DNA of 64,000 nt from Solanum dulcamara (lineage: Eukaryota; Streptophyta; Magnoliopsida; Solanales; Solanaceae). This document shows, one piece after another, positions 1 through 13,215 of this stretch. The stretch is from the NCBI RefSeq assembly GCF_947179165.1, contig NC_077239.1, forward strand, positions 30,580,134 to 30,644,133, written 5' to 3'. The notes beneath the pieces were generated by a model. The model was not told the origin of the DNA, ran no database searches, and saw nothing but the letters and a program-made list of their open reading frames with translations. Position numbers and translations under genes: made by a program. Position 1 is the stretch's first letter; each line of letters starts with the position of its first letter.

Positions 1-1139
1 AAGTTAAATCCCACTGAATATATACATGGCATAGTAATCATAGTTAATATATCATAGACATGATCATAGTTTTGTAACGCATAGAGTAGCTCATTTCATA
101 ACATAAGTGTAATGTTGGTATTATCCTTCCACATTACAAATCATACTTGCAAAATTCATGTCATTAGGCCTTAGGTCACCACATAGGGCACTAAGTCACC
201 TTTTTTCATAATTTGCACGAAATTCATACCTTGAACTTAGAGTAGAACTCAATTGTATAACCAATTGACTAGAAAATCATGTAATTGGCTTAAAAACATG
301 CATGATCATATACTTTCTATCGTCCCATACATAATTCATAAAGATAAGATCATTAAAAAGTATAATTGAAAATATTCATATTTTATATCACGAACCCTAG
401 AGATCAAAATAGGAGATTTCATGAAAAACAAATCTCTTCAATTCAATGCAATAACCATCAATTTATATCAAAATAGACTCATAATCATAATTGAATCATA
501 ATTCATGCAATTGAAATAGAGATCATAAAACCCATAAAATATCATACTTTAATTTGATAGAAAACCTGAGAAATTGATTGGGCTTCATGGATAAAAGAAT
601 TCATGAATCAATATCCACATACCTTAAGTGAGAAAACTAAATAATTTGGAAGAATTTGAGAATTTTGATGAAGAGTTTGAGTGAATTTACTTGAAGTCTT
701 CAATGGAGTCCTTGTGAGTCTTTTGTAGAAAGAGAAATATTTAAGTAGGTGAATTGTAGAAGAATGAATAAAATTAGAGGTTTAGGTTAATTTATAGAGC
801 TGAATTAGGTCCTAAAAATGTCTAGGTTCATTAACTAACAATTAGGAAAAATTCTAAAGTTCCCTTACTAAAAACTAAATTTGGCCAAACACCCATTGCC
901 TGGGTCCGCAACGCGGACTTAGCGTGGACTTTACTGTTTTGTGCAGTTTCTTCAAAAAATCTATCTTTTGATATACGAGTGCTAAAAATCCACCGAGATT
1001 ATTTTTTTCACAGGTTTTGACAACTTGATCGATATTTCGAACTCGGACTTTTCAAAATGATTAAGGATAATGCATTATATGTGCGGCCTATTCCCAAGGT
1101 GTTCTTAAGGCACTTGTGAGCATATTGAGGAATGTTACA
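1..1139 (-). repeat. 3' LTR of the first gypsy element (partial)
   Basis: Base 1 aligns with base 7025 of the other LTR and the similarity runs to the terminal ...TTACA at 1139 (minus-strand LTR start TGTAACATTCC). A purine-rich tract lies directly outside it on the element side, as expected for a 3' LTR. The outer part of this LTR is outside the window. Confidence 0.93.
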
Positions 1140-1156
1140 ATATATCCTCCTTGGAA
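1140..1156 (-). other. polypurine tract
   Basis: On the minus strand the bases abutting the 3' LTR read CCAAGGAGGATATAT, the purine-rich second-strand primer of an LTR retrotransposon. Position and orientation agree with the minus-strand element. Confidence 0.75.
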
Positions 1157-1499
1157 ACATTCGTTCTCGAATCAGATTCAACTAATAGAGGAAGGACATA
1201 GAAAAAGGACTAGTAACCCAACATGAACAAGAAGACACTTTGAAAGATGCGTAGAACATGTAAACTTCATAATTAACATAAGACTTAGTCCTTGAGAAAA
1301 AGAATCTTTTTTTCATGAATCATGCATGCGTATGAATGACATATGGAACTGAAACACAGGATTTTAATTAATTTGATCATGAAAAACTTATTACCTTTAG
1401 GCTTGAGTGGAAGGAAAGATATATGGATAAAGCTTCATCTTGTCCGATTCCGCTTTCCACATAGCACTCTCTACTTGTTGATTCCTCCATAGCACATTG

Positions 1500-4400
1500 A
1501 CAGATGCAACGTCTTTATTTCTTAACCTCTTGACTTACCGGTCTAAAGTCTTAATTGGGACCTCCTCATAAGTCAAATTCACTTCAATACTCACATACTC
1601 CATTGTAACAACATAATTTAAATCACCCACAAACTTCCTCAATATTGACACATAAAATGCCGGATGAACCAAAGCCAAATCAAGTGGAAAGTCTAACTCG
1701 TATGCTACTTTTCCGATGTGCTTCAATATTCTATAGGGTCATATATATCTAGGACTCAAATTACCTTTATTACCAAAATGCATTACACCTTTCATAGGTA
1801 AAATATTTAAATACACCATATCATCCACATCGAATTCAAGTTCTCTCCTCCAAGTGTCCGAATAGGACTTTTGATGACTTTGAGCCAATTTCAATCTTTC
1901 TCTTATGGGCCTTAATTTGTCCATTGCATCAAATACCAAATCTGGACCAATTAATTCCATCTCACCTACTTCAAACCACCCCAATGGAGACCTACATCTT
2001 CTCCCGTACAAGGCTTCAAAATGAGCCATTTGGATACTAGAGTGATAACTATTATTGTACGAAAACTCAATCACGGCAAATGCTCATCCAAACTTCCTCT
2101 AACATCAATCATACATGCCTTTAACATATCCTCTAAGGTTTGGATTATTCTTTCGGCTTGTCCATTAATTTGAGGATGGAAAGCGGTACATAGCTTAAAT
2201 TTAGTACCAAGACCTTTCTGAAATGACTTCCAAAAATGTGAATTAAAATGAGTACCTCTATCCAATATAATTGACAAAGGAACACCATAAAGTTTCAAAA
2301 GTTCCAGAATGTACAATTTAGAATAATCTTCGGCATCATAAGAAGTCTTGACTGGTAGAAAATATGGCAATTTGGTCATCTGGTCCCCAATGACCCAAAT
2401 AGAATCATGTTGTCTCCTAGTACGAGGAAAAACCATGACAAAGTCCATTTTCACATCTTCCCACTTTCATGTAGGAATTTCAATTTCTTGAGTTAGACCT
2501 TTCGTCCTTTGATGTTTAACTTTCAATTTTTGACATTTAGGATACTTATCCACGAACTCCGCTGTGTCCTTCTTCATATCATTCCACCAATACATTTCCC
2601 TCAAGTCACGATACAACTTGGTGCATCCTGAATGAATTGAACACTGATAATTATGGGCCTCATTCAATATCAACTCCTTTAATCCATCAATATTTGTAAC
2701 ATAAAAATGACCTTGGTAATGTAGTACCCCATCTCCTCCTAGGGATAAAGCCTCAACGGATTTTTCGGCAACCAACTTCTTAAATTCAACCAAAATCGAA
2801 TCATTATCTTGTTTGGCCTTAATGTTTGCCGCAAGAGATGATCCCGAACCATTATGTATAAGAACGCCTCCATCATTAGAATCAATCAAACGCACACCTA
2901 AACATGCTAATCTGTGGACCTCTTTAACCAATTCCCTCTTATCTTCCTCAACACGTGCAACACTATCTATAGACAACCGACTATGAGCATCGGCTACAAC
3001 ATTTGCTTTACCCGGATGGTATAATACACTCATGTCATAGTCTTTTAGGAGTTCAAGCCACCTCCTTTCCCTAAGGTTCAAGTACCTTTGACTAAACACA
3101 TATTATAAGATTCTGTGGTCAGTAAGCACATTAACATGCACCCTATAAAGGTAATGGTACAAAATTTCAAAGCAAACACAACCACCGCAAGTTTAAGATC
3201 ATGGGTTGGATAGTTCATTTCATGCACTTTAAGTTTCCTGGAGGCATAGGATATAACCTTACCATATTGCATCAAGATGTAACCTAGACCAACATGCGCA
3301 GCATCACAATAAACAACAAACCCATCCGAACCTTTGGGCAATGCCAAAATAAGAGACGACATGAGACGATCCTTTAATATTTGGAAACTTTTCTCACATT
3401 CGTCTGACTATTAGAATTTTACCTTCTTTTGTGTGAACTTAGTTAAAGGCGAAGAAATAGACAACAACCCTTCAACAAACCTTCTATAGTATCCAGCTAA
3501 GCCCAAAAAGCTTCTAATGTCCAAAGGAGATAATTATCTAGGCCAATTCTTAACCGCCTCCATTTTCTTTGGGTCTATTTTAATCCCATCATCGGACACC
3601 ACATGGCCAAGAAATGCAACTTCCCTCAGCCAAAATTCGCACTTACTAAATTTAGAAAATAATTGTTTCTCTCTCAATGTTTGCAACACAATCCTCAAGT
3701 GACCCTTAAGATCTTTCTCATTTTGAGAATAAATCAAGATATCATCAATAAACACCACGAAAAACATGCCCAAATATGTCTTGAAAATACGATTCATCAA
3801 ATCTATGAATATCGCAAGAGCGTTAGTCAATTCAAAATGACCATACCTTGTCCAAAAAGCCATTTTGGGAATATCAATCTCCCTTACCTTCAATTGATAA
3901 ATGGAACAGAGGTCAATCTTAGAAAAGTAGCTTGCTCCTTGTAATTTATCAAACAAGTCATCTATCTTTGGAATTGGATACTTTTTCTTTATGGTGACCT
4001 TATTCAATTGCCGGTAGTCTATACACATTCGGAGTGACCCATATTTCTTCCTAACAAATAACACGGGAGCACCCCATGGTGAAATACTCGGTGTTATAAA
4101 ACCCTTATCTAACAAATACTTCAATTGTTCTTTCAACTCCTAAAGTTCTGTCGGAGCCATGCAGTTAGGAGGAACATAAATAGGTTGAGTATCGGGAAGG
4201 AGATCTATGCCAAAGTCATTTTTCCTTTCGGGAGGAATACCGGGCAAATCATTGGAAAACACATCGAAAAACTCATTAGCTATAGGGATCGACTCCAGAA
4301 TAGGAGTTTTGGAATCGACATCCCTAACTCGCATAATATGATAAATGCACCCCTTGAAAATCATCTTTTTGGCCTTAATATAAGAGATGAATCGACCCTT

Positions 4401-4790
4401 AACCATTGAATCATTACCCTTCCATTCAAGAATAAGCTCATTAGGAAAGTGAAACTTAAACACACGATTCCTACAATATATAGATGCGTAAGCGGCATGT
4501 AACCAATCCATACCAAGAATGAAGTCAAAATCAGTCATATCAATTTCAACAAGATCACATGGAATAACTCTATGCAAGACCCATACGGGACGATTTCTAT
4601 AAGTTCTCTTGGCTAATATCGAATCACCAATGGGAGTATAAATAGAGAAAGGTTCTATTAACACTTGGGGCACACATCAAATCTCATAGCAATGTAAGGG
4701 GTGACAAAAAACAAGTTGGCACCCAGATCAAGCCATGTTTAAACATCAAGGTTGAAGACTCGTAACATATCCATTACCACATCAGTAGTC
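1500..4790 (-). pseudogene. gypsy pol polyprotein (PR-RT-RH-IN), broken
   Basis: Domains in minus-strand order: an aspartic protease with a D-L-G-A active-site remnant near 4720 and the downstream fold to 4140; reverse transcriptase at 4136-3534 with the catalytic F-I-D-D box; RNase H at 3362-3078; the integrase HHCC zinc region and linker at 3099-2467; the integrase core at 2454-2071 with the second Asp (LDRGTHF) and the Glu (QAERII) of the DDE triad; then a C-terminal chromodomain-like extension down to about 1535. Frameshifts separate the pieces and stops occur between them, so no polyprotein can be made. The RT and integrase cores are still well preserved at residue level. Confidence 0.92.
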
Positions 4791-4879
4791 TTATGAACCT
4801 CTTGCCTATCATAAAGTGCAAAGAAGCAGTTGTTACATTTTCCACCCTTAGGTTGAGCTTGGACGCGTTGTTTCACTTG

Positions 4880-5931
4880 ACCACCTAGAGGAAAACCTTC
4901 TCCACACTTGTTTTAATAAAAAAAGGCACTCGAATTATTTATGTCCCATCTTGCCACATCCATAGCAAGCACCCATTCCCATTAATCACTTTCCTCTATG
5001 ATTCTTTCCACACTTTGCGCACTTAGGGAAAAAGGGCTACTAGAATCCATACCTCCTCCTCCTTTAGATTTAGGGTATGGTACCTTATCCTTAGAAAAAA
5101 ATTTCCCTGAGCTTTGGCCTTGTTGAGAGCATCCCCTACTACCACCAGTCCTAGCATTGGAAAACCCACCTTCATACCGGGCCCTCTTAGAATCCCTCAT
5201 CCTCATTTTCTTAAGCTTTTCTCCTTCAATTTATTTGGCAAAAGTCATGAACTGAGATATGTCCATCTCCTTAACAAGCATAGTGGTATGACATTCCTTG
5301 GTAACCAAGTCAGACACCCCCCGATATGAATTTACTTATTCGGGCATAAGGATCAGCAACGTATGAAGGAGCATACTTAGATAAATTAGTAAACTTGATG
5401 GTATAGTCCCTCATCCCTATATTTTCTTGTCGAAGATTTATGAACTCCAACACTTTAGTCTCCCTTATCTCAAGAGGGAAAAAGTGATCAAGGAAAGCAA
5501 GTTTGAAAACTTCTCATTTAATAGGACATTCATCCACCCTCTCCATCTTCCATTGAGTGTACCAAACATGAGCAACACCCTTAAATTAGTAAAGGCGCCA
5601 ACTCCGCCTTTTCTTCCGAAGTCACCCCTATAATACTCACTATCTTATAGACCTTATCAATGAACTATTGAGGATCCTTATCAACTTTCAAGACATGAAA
5701 CTCTAGAGGATTGATTCATGCAAAATCCCTCACTCTTGAGGCCGGAGTAGGAACATTAGGAGGAGCCGCAATCCCTTGGTTGGTCACCACTTGGGCTAGT
5801 ATAGTAATGGTTGTTTAAAACTCTGCATTATTCACTGGGTCTAGTTGAGGACCATTATCTTGAGGAGCCGGGGGAGCTTGGGCATCATTAGTATTATTTA
5901 CCCTTGGAAATAGTGGTCGTTTTGGATCCAT
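4880..5931 (-). pseudogene. gypsy gag, broken
   Basis: The frame starts MDPKRPLFPRV at 5931, a typical gag start for this family, and hits a stop after about 38 codons near 5815. The retrotransposon gag region follows in several frames to about 5200, then a basic Ser/Gly-rich stretch. Near 4930-4975 a CCHC zinc knuckle (C-Y-G-C-G-K-M-G-H) is recognisable, but a stop codon lies between its His and last Cys. Gag would normally form the particle that packages element RNA; this copy cannot. Confidence 0.85.
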
Positions 5932-6133
5932 TTTTCTAAAAATCACAAAGAAAGAACGTTAGGGAAAAAACTCCTATGGTAAACTCTATAGCACGACATG
6001 GATAATGAAAGAAGTGAGAATTCCTAAAACATCTTATAGCCTCCTATTCATAGATGTGTCGCGCTTCACAACCATGAATAAGACTCTATTTGATGCGGCA
6101 TTTTGGACTCCCTAGGACACTTGAAAATCTTGT

Positions 6134-6145
6134 GCTCTAATTCCA
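6134..6145 (-). other. primer binding site (tRNA-Met type)
   Basis: On the minus strand the bases TGGAATTAGAGC lie four bases inside the 5' LTR edge. They resemble TGGTATCAGAGC, the usual complement of the initiator tRNA-Met 3' end, with two changes. Confidence 0.7.
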
Positions 6146-6149
6146 AGTT

Positions 6150-8155
6150 TGTCATGATCCGACCTAGGGCCTAGTCATAACACAACGATTGAAACCCTGA
6201 AGGGCTCCAACCAATCCTCATGTAAGTATCATAAGAATACATAAGGTAAAGTAAAACTTGAAACTTCATAAGGGAGTCTAAAACATGAATAAAAATTGAA
6301 GAATGTCACATCATAACATAGACTCGAAACATTTGTCCTACTAGATGCTTCTACTCATGAGCATTGGCAGGGGGATAAGACATGTTCCTAGATCACCCTC
6401 ATTATGAAACATAACAAAAGTCTTTGAAAATAGTAACCAACTCAATAACTAGTCCCGATAAATAAGGACTCACCACACCCACCACCGGATAGAAAAGCTT
6501 AACTAAAGCTTAACTATCTACGTAGATGAATATGATCTTCAACCTCAACCCCTACATTATGAGATAATGTAGGCAAAAATTATGCATTATTACATTGGAA
6601 TGTACTAAGTATGAGGGCATAACATGCAACGTAAATCATGGAATATAATGGTCAAGTAAAACACATGATAAGATGAGATAAGTAAAGTTATGAGAAAATC
6701 ATATTGACCAAATCATTTTTTTTAAAAAGCATAATTTAAATCATGGCATACATAAGAGATCATACATATGTGGAATAGGAACCATAACCGACAATAAGAC
6801 CATGCGAGCTACAATATGGAATCCTATTGTCTCTCCATACAACGAAGAAAAGGAGAATCTACTTGCAAAGGTAGACTCTACCCCGCTAGGTGGGTCATAC
6901 ATACGTTATATGTGGATCTACTAGCTAGGACATCAAGGCAACCTATGGTGGCATGTAGTTTATGGGACATGAGGCTGGTACTAAGGCTTTTAATAGGGCC
7001 CCCACCTCAAGTCCACTTGGTGCTAAGTTAAATCCCATTGAATATATACATAACATAGTAATCATAATTAACATATCATAGACATGATCATAGTTTTGTA
7101 ACGCATAGAGTAGCCCATTTCATAACATAAGTGTAATGCGGGTATTGTCCTTCCACATTACAAATCATACTTGCAAAATTCATGTCATCAGGCCTTATGT
7201 CACCACATAGGGCCCTAAGTCACCTTTTTCCATAACTTGCATGAAATTCATACCTTGAACTTAGAGTAGAACTCAATTGTATAACCAATTGACTTGAAAA
7301 TCATGTAATTGACTTGACAACATGCATGATCATATACTTTCTATCGCCCTATACATAATTCATAAAGATAATATCATTAGGAAGTATAATTGAAAATACT
7401 CATATTTATATCATGAACCCTAGAGATCAAAATAGGAGATTTCGTGAAAATAAAATCTCTTCAATTCAATGCAATAACCATCAATTTATATCAAAATTGA
7501 CTCATAATCTTAATTTAAATCATAATTCATGCTATTGGTATAGAGATCATAAAACCCATAAAATACCTTACTTTGATTTGATAGAAAACTTGAGAAATTG
7601 ATTGGACATCATGGATGAAAGTATCCATGAATCAATACCCACATACCTTAATTTCAGAGAATAAAATAATTTGAAAGAACTTGAGAGTTTTTATGGAGAG
7701 CTTGAGTGAATTTACTTGAAGTCTTCAATGGAGTCTTTGAGAGTCTTTTGTAGAGAGAAATATTTGAGTAGGTGAATTGTAGAAGAATGAATAGAATTAG
7801 AGATTTAGGATAATTTATAGAGCCGAATTAGGTCCTAAAAATATCTAGGTTCATTAACTAACTATTAGGGAAAAGTCTAAAGTTCCCTTACTAAAAAATA
7901 AATTCAACCAAAAAACCCATTGCCAGGTCTGCAACGCGGACTTGGCGCAGAATTTACTGTTTTGTGTTGTTTCTTCAAAAAATCTATATTTTGATATACG
8001 GGTCCTAAAAATCCACCAAGACCATTTTCCCATAGTTTTTGACCCCTGATTGATATTCTGAACACAAATTTGCTAAAAAGATTATAATGCATCACATGAG
8101 CAGCTTATTTCCAAGGCATTTTAAGGAACTTGTGAGCATTTTGAGGAATGTTACA
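6150..8155 (-). repeat. 5' LTR of the first gypsy element
   Basis: A 2006-bp LTR: on the minus strand it starts TGTAACATTCC at 8155 and ends ...ATGACA at 6150, next to the primer binding site. Its 7025-8155 part aligns with window bases 1-1139. The TG...CA ends and its position fix the boundaries. Flanking bases 8156-8160 (TAAGA) would be one half of the target duplication; the other half is off the window. Confidence 0.88.
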
Positions 8156-9377
8156 TAAGACTAACCCCAAATTCTGGAACCATAGTCAATGGACCATCAC
8201 AATCTGAAGGAAAAAAATAAAAAATGAAAATATTAATAATAAGAGAAGAAGAATAATAACAATATAACAAGATAACCCCAAGACTTGGTATCAGTCGGTA
8301 GTCGAGCTACTAAACCCAACAAGGAAGTACAAGGTATATACATATACCATAATAGTAATAGTAATACAGACTATCTCCGAATATAAAATAAAGACTATCC
8401 CAGCTCAAAATAGAAGGACATAGGCAACTCTAGATGCCAAGAGCCCACCCAAATCTCCAATATCCACAAGCTTCTCCACACGATACCCAAATTAGCAAAG
8501 AAAACTTGTACTATGATCTATAGGGTGCAGAAGTGTAGTATGAATACCAATAAGTGACATTCAGTAGGCATTGGCCGACTAAGCTCCAAAGATAAAGAAA
8601 GTATAAAAAACATGTAAGCAAGGAGTATATATCACATGTAACTAACAAGAATAATACGGAAGCCTATAATAAGAAACACCTGATACGAGGAAGGAAGAAC
8701 ATAGGAAACAAGCAAGAAAACCAAAGAACGTACCTGGTGGCGCCAACCCAGACCTAAACACGACAACAAACTATGAAGAAGGGAAACTAAGTGAAAATCT
8801 ATTAAAAGAAATAAAGACAGATATCACATAAAGGCCCAAGGACCATATAAACTAAATCCTTTCACAAAAGGTTAGATAAATAAGAACAAGGGTAGTAACT
8901 AACTTCAAACAATAGACCACCTTTTATACTGCCACATGTTCGAAAATAGTCAAACAATACCACTCGAGCCCCTGTGTGCCTAGGAGGTTCCCTCACAATC
9001 AAGTAAACCTGCACGATATCACATAATACCGATCGGTACAAAACAACTATGCTGGTGATAAGCAATGCATATATGAATCAAAGTCATGTAGTAAAATCTA
9101 TAGCACCATCAATGCCAAGTGTCTCATACCAAGATATATACACCTATTTCCAATCCCGGCCAGGAAGTAGGACCTATGCGCCTAGCTGGGATCGCTATGG
9201 GGTCTCAAGAACGCCCTTATATACCTACCTGGTCCTAATCCAGGTCTTATATCAATATAGATATGTATCGATCTATATTTCCGATCATCAAAAATCTGCT
9301 CCATTGCGGTGAACGGAGATAAATAATCAAATCAATATAGAAAGGGTCAGGAACTCTCTCCGATTGAACCACCATCA
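8156..9377. other. old repeat-like spacer, no gene seen
   Basis: No coding similarity on either strand. Phrases such as the CAAGACTTGGTATCAG stretch near 8277 look like the degenerate edge of another LTR retrotransposon, but I could not find a partner copy. Probably decayed LTR DNA that later received the RTE LINE. Confidence 0.4.
9348..9377. repeat. possible diverged target-site duplication (left of RTE LINE)
   Basis: This stretch, with GATTGAACCA in the middle, resembles 13185-13215 on the far side of the RTE LINE at roughly three positions in four. Its placement at both outer edges of the LINE suggests an old target-site duplication. Confidence 0.4.
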
Positions 9378-9490
9378 ATATTATACCTAGTGAAATTCCA
9401 CAAGTGGTGTCTGGGAGGGTAGGATGTATGTAGACCTTACCACTATCTCATGGAGGTAGAGAGACTATTTTCGAAAGACCCTCGGCTCAA
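9378..9490 (-). repeat. RTE 3' terminal tail (SINE-shared motif)
   Basis: Minus-strand reading from 'GCCGAGGGTCTTTCG' through 'CTACCCTCCC' to 'CACTTGTGGAATTTCACT' is the conserved 3' end of plant RTE LINEs, which related SINEs copy in order to borrow the LINE machinery (established for Au-like SINEs). The usual terminal TTG repeats are decayed here. Confidence 0.75.
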
Positions 9491-9813
9491 AAGTCACAGT
9501 TTCAAGTACGAGAGAAAAACAATATATATAGCATAATGAAAAAAATAAAATAAAATAAATAAATAAATAAAAAATAAAAATAAAATGCAATGCAAAATTT
9601 ACAAGATAAGAACAATAACTATAGCAAAGTATTGCGATAATCAAAGTCAATAGCAACATAACTATAAAGGTACGCCTAGACCTACGACCACCCTAAATAA
9701 TACTCAGTAAGACATCTATCCCTACTAGCCTTCTACCCTAACCCGCGACCTTCACTCTTTTCTATCTAAGGTCATGTCCTCGATGATATGGAGTAGCTTC
9801 ATATCTTATCTAA

Positions 9814-12533
9814 TCACCTCTCTCCAATAATTTTCCGGTCTATCCCTATCTCTCCGCATAGCCGCCAAATCCAATCGCTCATATCTCCTACCTGGGCATC
9901 GAAACTCCTCCTCTGAACATGCCAAAACCATCTCAGTCTCGCTTCTCTCATCTTTTCGACCACAAATACCACTCCCACCTTATTCCGAATAACCTCATTC
10001 CTAATCTTATCACTCCTAGTGTGTCCATACATCCATCTCAGCATCTTCATCTCCGCAACATGCATTATCTGAACATGAGAGTTCTTTACTAGTGAGTACT
10101 CCACTCCATATAACAACATTGGTCTAACCACCATTCTGTAGTCCTTACCTTTAAGTTTAGGTGGTACTTTCTTATCATATAGGACTTTAGAAGCTAGCCT
10201 CCATTTCAACCATGCCTCCCCAATGCGGTGCGTGACATCATTATCGATGTCCCCACTACTTTGTATGATGGATCCAAGATATTTAAATATTTCTAACTTG
10301 GGGGTAGGTTGGATGGAAAGCCTCACTTTCCTGCCCTTTTCATCCATCGCAACACTAAATTTGCACTCCAAGTATTCTATTTTGGTCCTACTCAATCTGA
10401 ACCCTTTGGACTCTAGCATTTATCTCCAAACCTCCAACCTATCATTAACTCTGTCTCGAGTCTCATCAATCAAAATTATGTTATTTGCAAATAGCATACA
10501 CCATGGAAACTCCTCTTGAATAGACCGTGTTAGCTCATCCATCACCAAGGCAAAAAGAAAAAGGCTCAGCATAGATCTATGATATAGTCTCACCTCAATA
10601 GGAAAATCTCTAAGTCACCTCCCACCTTCCTAACCAGAGTCTTTGCTCTAGTATACATATCCTTTATCGCCCAAATATACACCATCGAGACACTTTTAGC
10701 CTCCATACACCTCAGAGAACATCCTTCGGAACTTTATCATAAGCTTTTTTGAGGTTAATGAACACTATATGGAGATCATTTTTTCTTTCTCTAAATTTCT
10801 CCACCAGTCTCCGCATAAGATGGATTGCTTTAGTAGTCAACCGCTCCGGCATGAATCCAAACTGGTTGTCTGAGATTGACACTCCTCTTCTCATCCTCAT
10901 TTCCACAACTCTCTCCCAAATCTTCATACTGTGGCTTAGTAGTTTGATACCCCTGTAATTATTATAGTTTTGAATATCACCCTTATTCTTGTATAATGGA
11001 ACCATAGTAATCCACCTCCATTCATCAGGCATCTTAGCATTCTTTAAAATAACATTAAACAACTTAGTCAACCACTCCAAATCTGCCTTGTCAGTGCTCT
11101 TGCCTGGTCTCTCTCCCCCTCCTCATCCTTTTAACAACACGTCTAACCTTTTCAACCTTAAAACACCTGCAGTACCCAAAGTCTCAAAAACTATAAGAGT
11201 ATGCCAAATCACCTAGTACAATATCTTTGTCTCCTTTTTCATTTACGAGTCTGTAGAAGTACGCTTGCCACCTTTGCTTGATAGAGGTCTTATCTACTAA
11301 TACTTCACCTTCCTCGTCCTTGATGTACTTTACTAGATCCAGATCAGGTGCTTTTCTCTCTCTCACTTTGGCGAGCTTATAAAATCTCTTATCCCCACTT
11401 TTTTCCCTAACTCGACATACAGGCGTTCAAAAGCTGCTGTCTTAGCACTAGTGACCGCCGACTTCGCTTTCGTCTTTGCCTTTTTATAGATATCTTTAAG
11501 ACTATTCTTCACCTCCTCATCCATGCACTCCAACCCTTCCGTATAGGCAATCTTCTTGTCTTTCAATTTGCCTTATACTTCTCCATTCCACCACCAATCT
11601 CCTTGACAGCCACTAAATATTTCTCTCGATACCCCAAGAACCTCGATAGTTGTTTTTCTAATGCAACTAGTTGTCATGTCCCACATGTTGTTCACATCCA
11701 CGATACTACTCCAGGCCCTTAAATTATTCAACTTATCCCATATATCCCAAGAAAAGGCTAGAGTTAGGCCCCCAATCTAATCCTCGGTTGATCATAAAGG
11801 GTCTTTTTTCTCTTGTCCCTCTTAATCTCCAAGTCTATCACCAAAATCTTATGTTGGGTGGTAATATTTTCAATTGGAATAACCGGGAAATCCATACAAA
11901 GGCCTCTATCTAAGTCCTAGCTACTGTGCTACTAAAGGTGACAAATTGATTATCCCTCGTCAAAAATCCCGAATTAGCAATAACCAACTCAAAAGCTTTG
12001 GCAAACTATAAGAGAGAAAACCCGCCACCTTTTATTTCCCCAAAAACAAAACCTATATGGACATTATCAAAACCATTAGAAGTTGTACCGATATGACCAT
12101 TGAAATCTCCACCAATGAAAATCTTTTTGATACTAAGTATACCTCTCACTACTTCATCCAAATCCTCCCAAAAAAACCTTTTGACTTCTTCATCCAGACC
12201 CACATGGGGTGCATATACACAAACAACATTCACAATAAGCCTGCCTATAACCAGCTTAATATACATCATCCTATCACTAATCCTCTTTACCTCTACCACA
12301 CACTTCTTAAGATCCGCGTCGAGTAGAATATCTACTCCATTTCTATCTCTTGATCCTTCTGAGTACCAGAATTTAAATTTGTCCACATCTCGAGCTTTGG
12401 AACATACCCATCGAGTCTCCTGAACATAGGCTATATTAATATTTCTCCTTTTAAGACTCTTTACTAGCTCTATGGACTTTCCTGTAAGTGACCCTATGTT
12501 CCACGATCCTACTCTCAACTTACGAAAATCCAT
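9814..12533 (-). pseudogene. RTE LINE ORF (endonuclease-RT), broken
   Basis: The start MDFRKLRVGSWNIGSL at 12533 leads into an endonuclease/exonuclease/phosphatase fold with Q-E-T-R-W and G-G-D-F-N-G-H-I-G motifs, ending in a frameshift near 12006. RT follows at 11080-10712, with the Y-R-G-I and K-A-Y-D-K-V-P motifs. The active-site box, normally F-A-D-D, reads F-A-N-N near 10475-10495, so both catalytic aspartates are lost. The C-terminal frame 10419-9814 contains the R-L-R-W-F-W-H-V-Q-R-R motif usual near the end of RTE proteins. There are several frameshifts and stops; the copy is non-functional. Confidence 0.88.
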
Positions 12534-13184
12534 CTCCCTCTTACTACTATTTCCTCTCGCCTTTACACCCAATTGAGGAAATGACCTTAGTCCTCCATCA
12601 GTAACCAAAGCCACTAAAAGGATATGAACTACAAAGTGAAAAAAATCTAATAACAAATAAATTAAGAGAATACAAGCAACGGGATAATAATTGATAATAT
12701 AGAATGTATAATAAAGAGACAACGCACAATAGCTAATATGCAAATCAAGAACCATAGACACTAAGTGAAGAAGGAAAGTAAATAACAATAACTAAAATAC
12801 TAAAGGTAGGAACTAGGAAAGAATAATAGTAATCAAACTATAAATAACCAGTTGAGGAGAGGAAAGATAAAACCTGTCCCAGAGATATTCAATTGCTGGA
12901 AAGTTTGTCGGGAAGATCTCACTAGAAATCACTAGATCTAGTTCCGATCTAAACAGATCTAGTGTTATTTCACCAAAAAATGAGAAAAAAGAAAGAAAGC
13001 AGTAGAAAGAAAGAAAGAGAATTTCATCAGAGAGAGACCTAGAGTCATTAGAGCTATGGAAATCCGGGACAAAGTCGTCAGAGCAGTGGCAGTCCGTGTC
13101 AGAGAAGTAGCAGTGGAGCAAAATGTGTAGGGGGAACGAGATGAGAAAAAAGAAAATTTACCATGTGAAAAATTTCTCTAATGC

Positions 13185-13215
13185 TAGGAGCCTTTCTCTG
13201 ATTGAACCAAAATCA
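13185..13215. repeat. possible diverged target-site duplication (right of RTE LINE)
   Basis: Counterpart of 9348-9377: both contain GATTGAACCA inside a roughly 30-bp imperfect match that brackets the LINE exactly. Confidence 0.4.

Larger units (their letters stand above)
1..8155 (-). mobile_element. Ty3/gypsy LTR retrotransposon, degenerate, cut by window start
   Basis: Read on the minus strand the order is 5' LTR (6150-8155), primer binding site, gag, protease, RT, RNase H, integrase, polypurine tract, 3' LTR (1-1139, incomplete). This order is that of Ty3/gypsy, and the integrase C-terminal extension resembles solanaceous chromovirus-type (Tekay/Del-like) elements; the lineage is inference. 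The two LTR copies match at about nine positions in ten over the stretches compared by eye, so the insertion is old. Stops and frameshifts break every coding domain. About 875 bp of the 3' LTR lie outside the window, so only one target-site flank (8156-8160) is visible. Confidence 0.93.
9378..13184 (-). mobile_element. RTE-type non-LTR retrotransposon (LINE), dead
   Basis: On the minus strand: an untranslated leader from about 13184, an apurinic-type endonuclease from 12533, RT from about 11500, a C-terminal region to 9814, then the 3' UTR. The 3' end (9378-9490) carries the 'CTACCCTCCC...CACTTGTGG' tail typical of plant RTE elements and shared with Au-type SINEs. There is no RNase H or A tail, as expected for the RTE clade. 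Frameshifts and stops break the single ORF. Confidence 0.88.
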
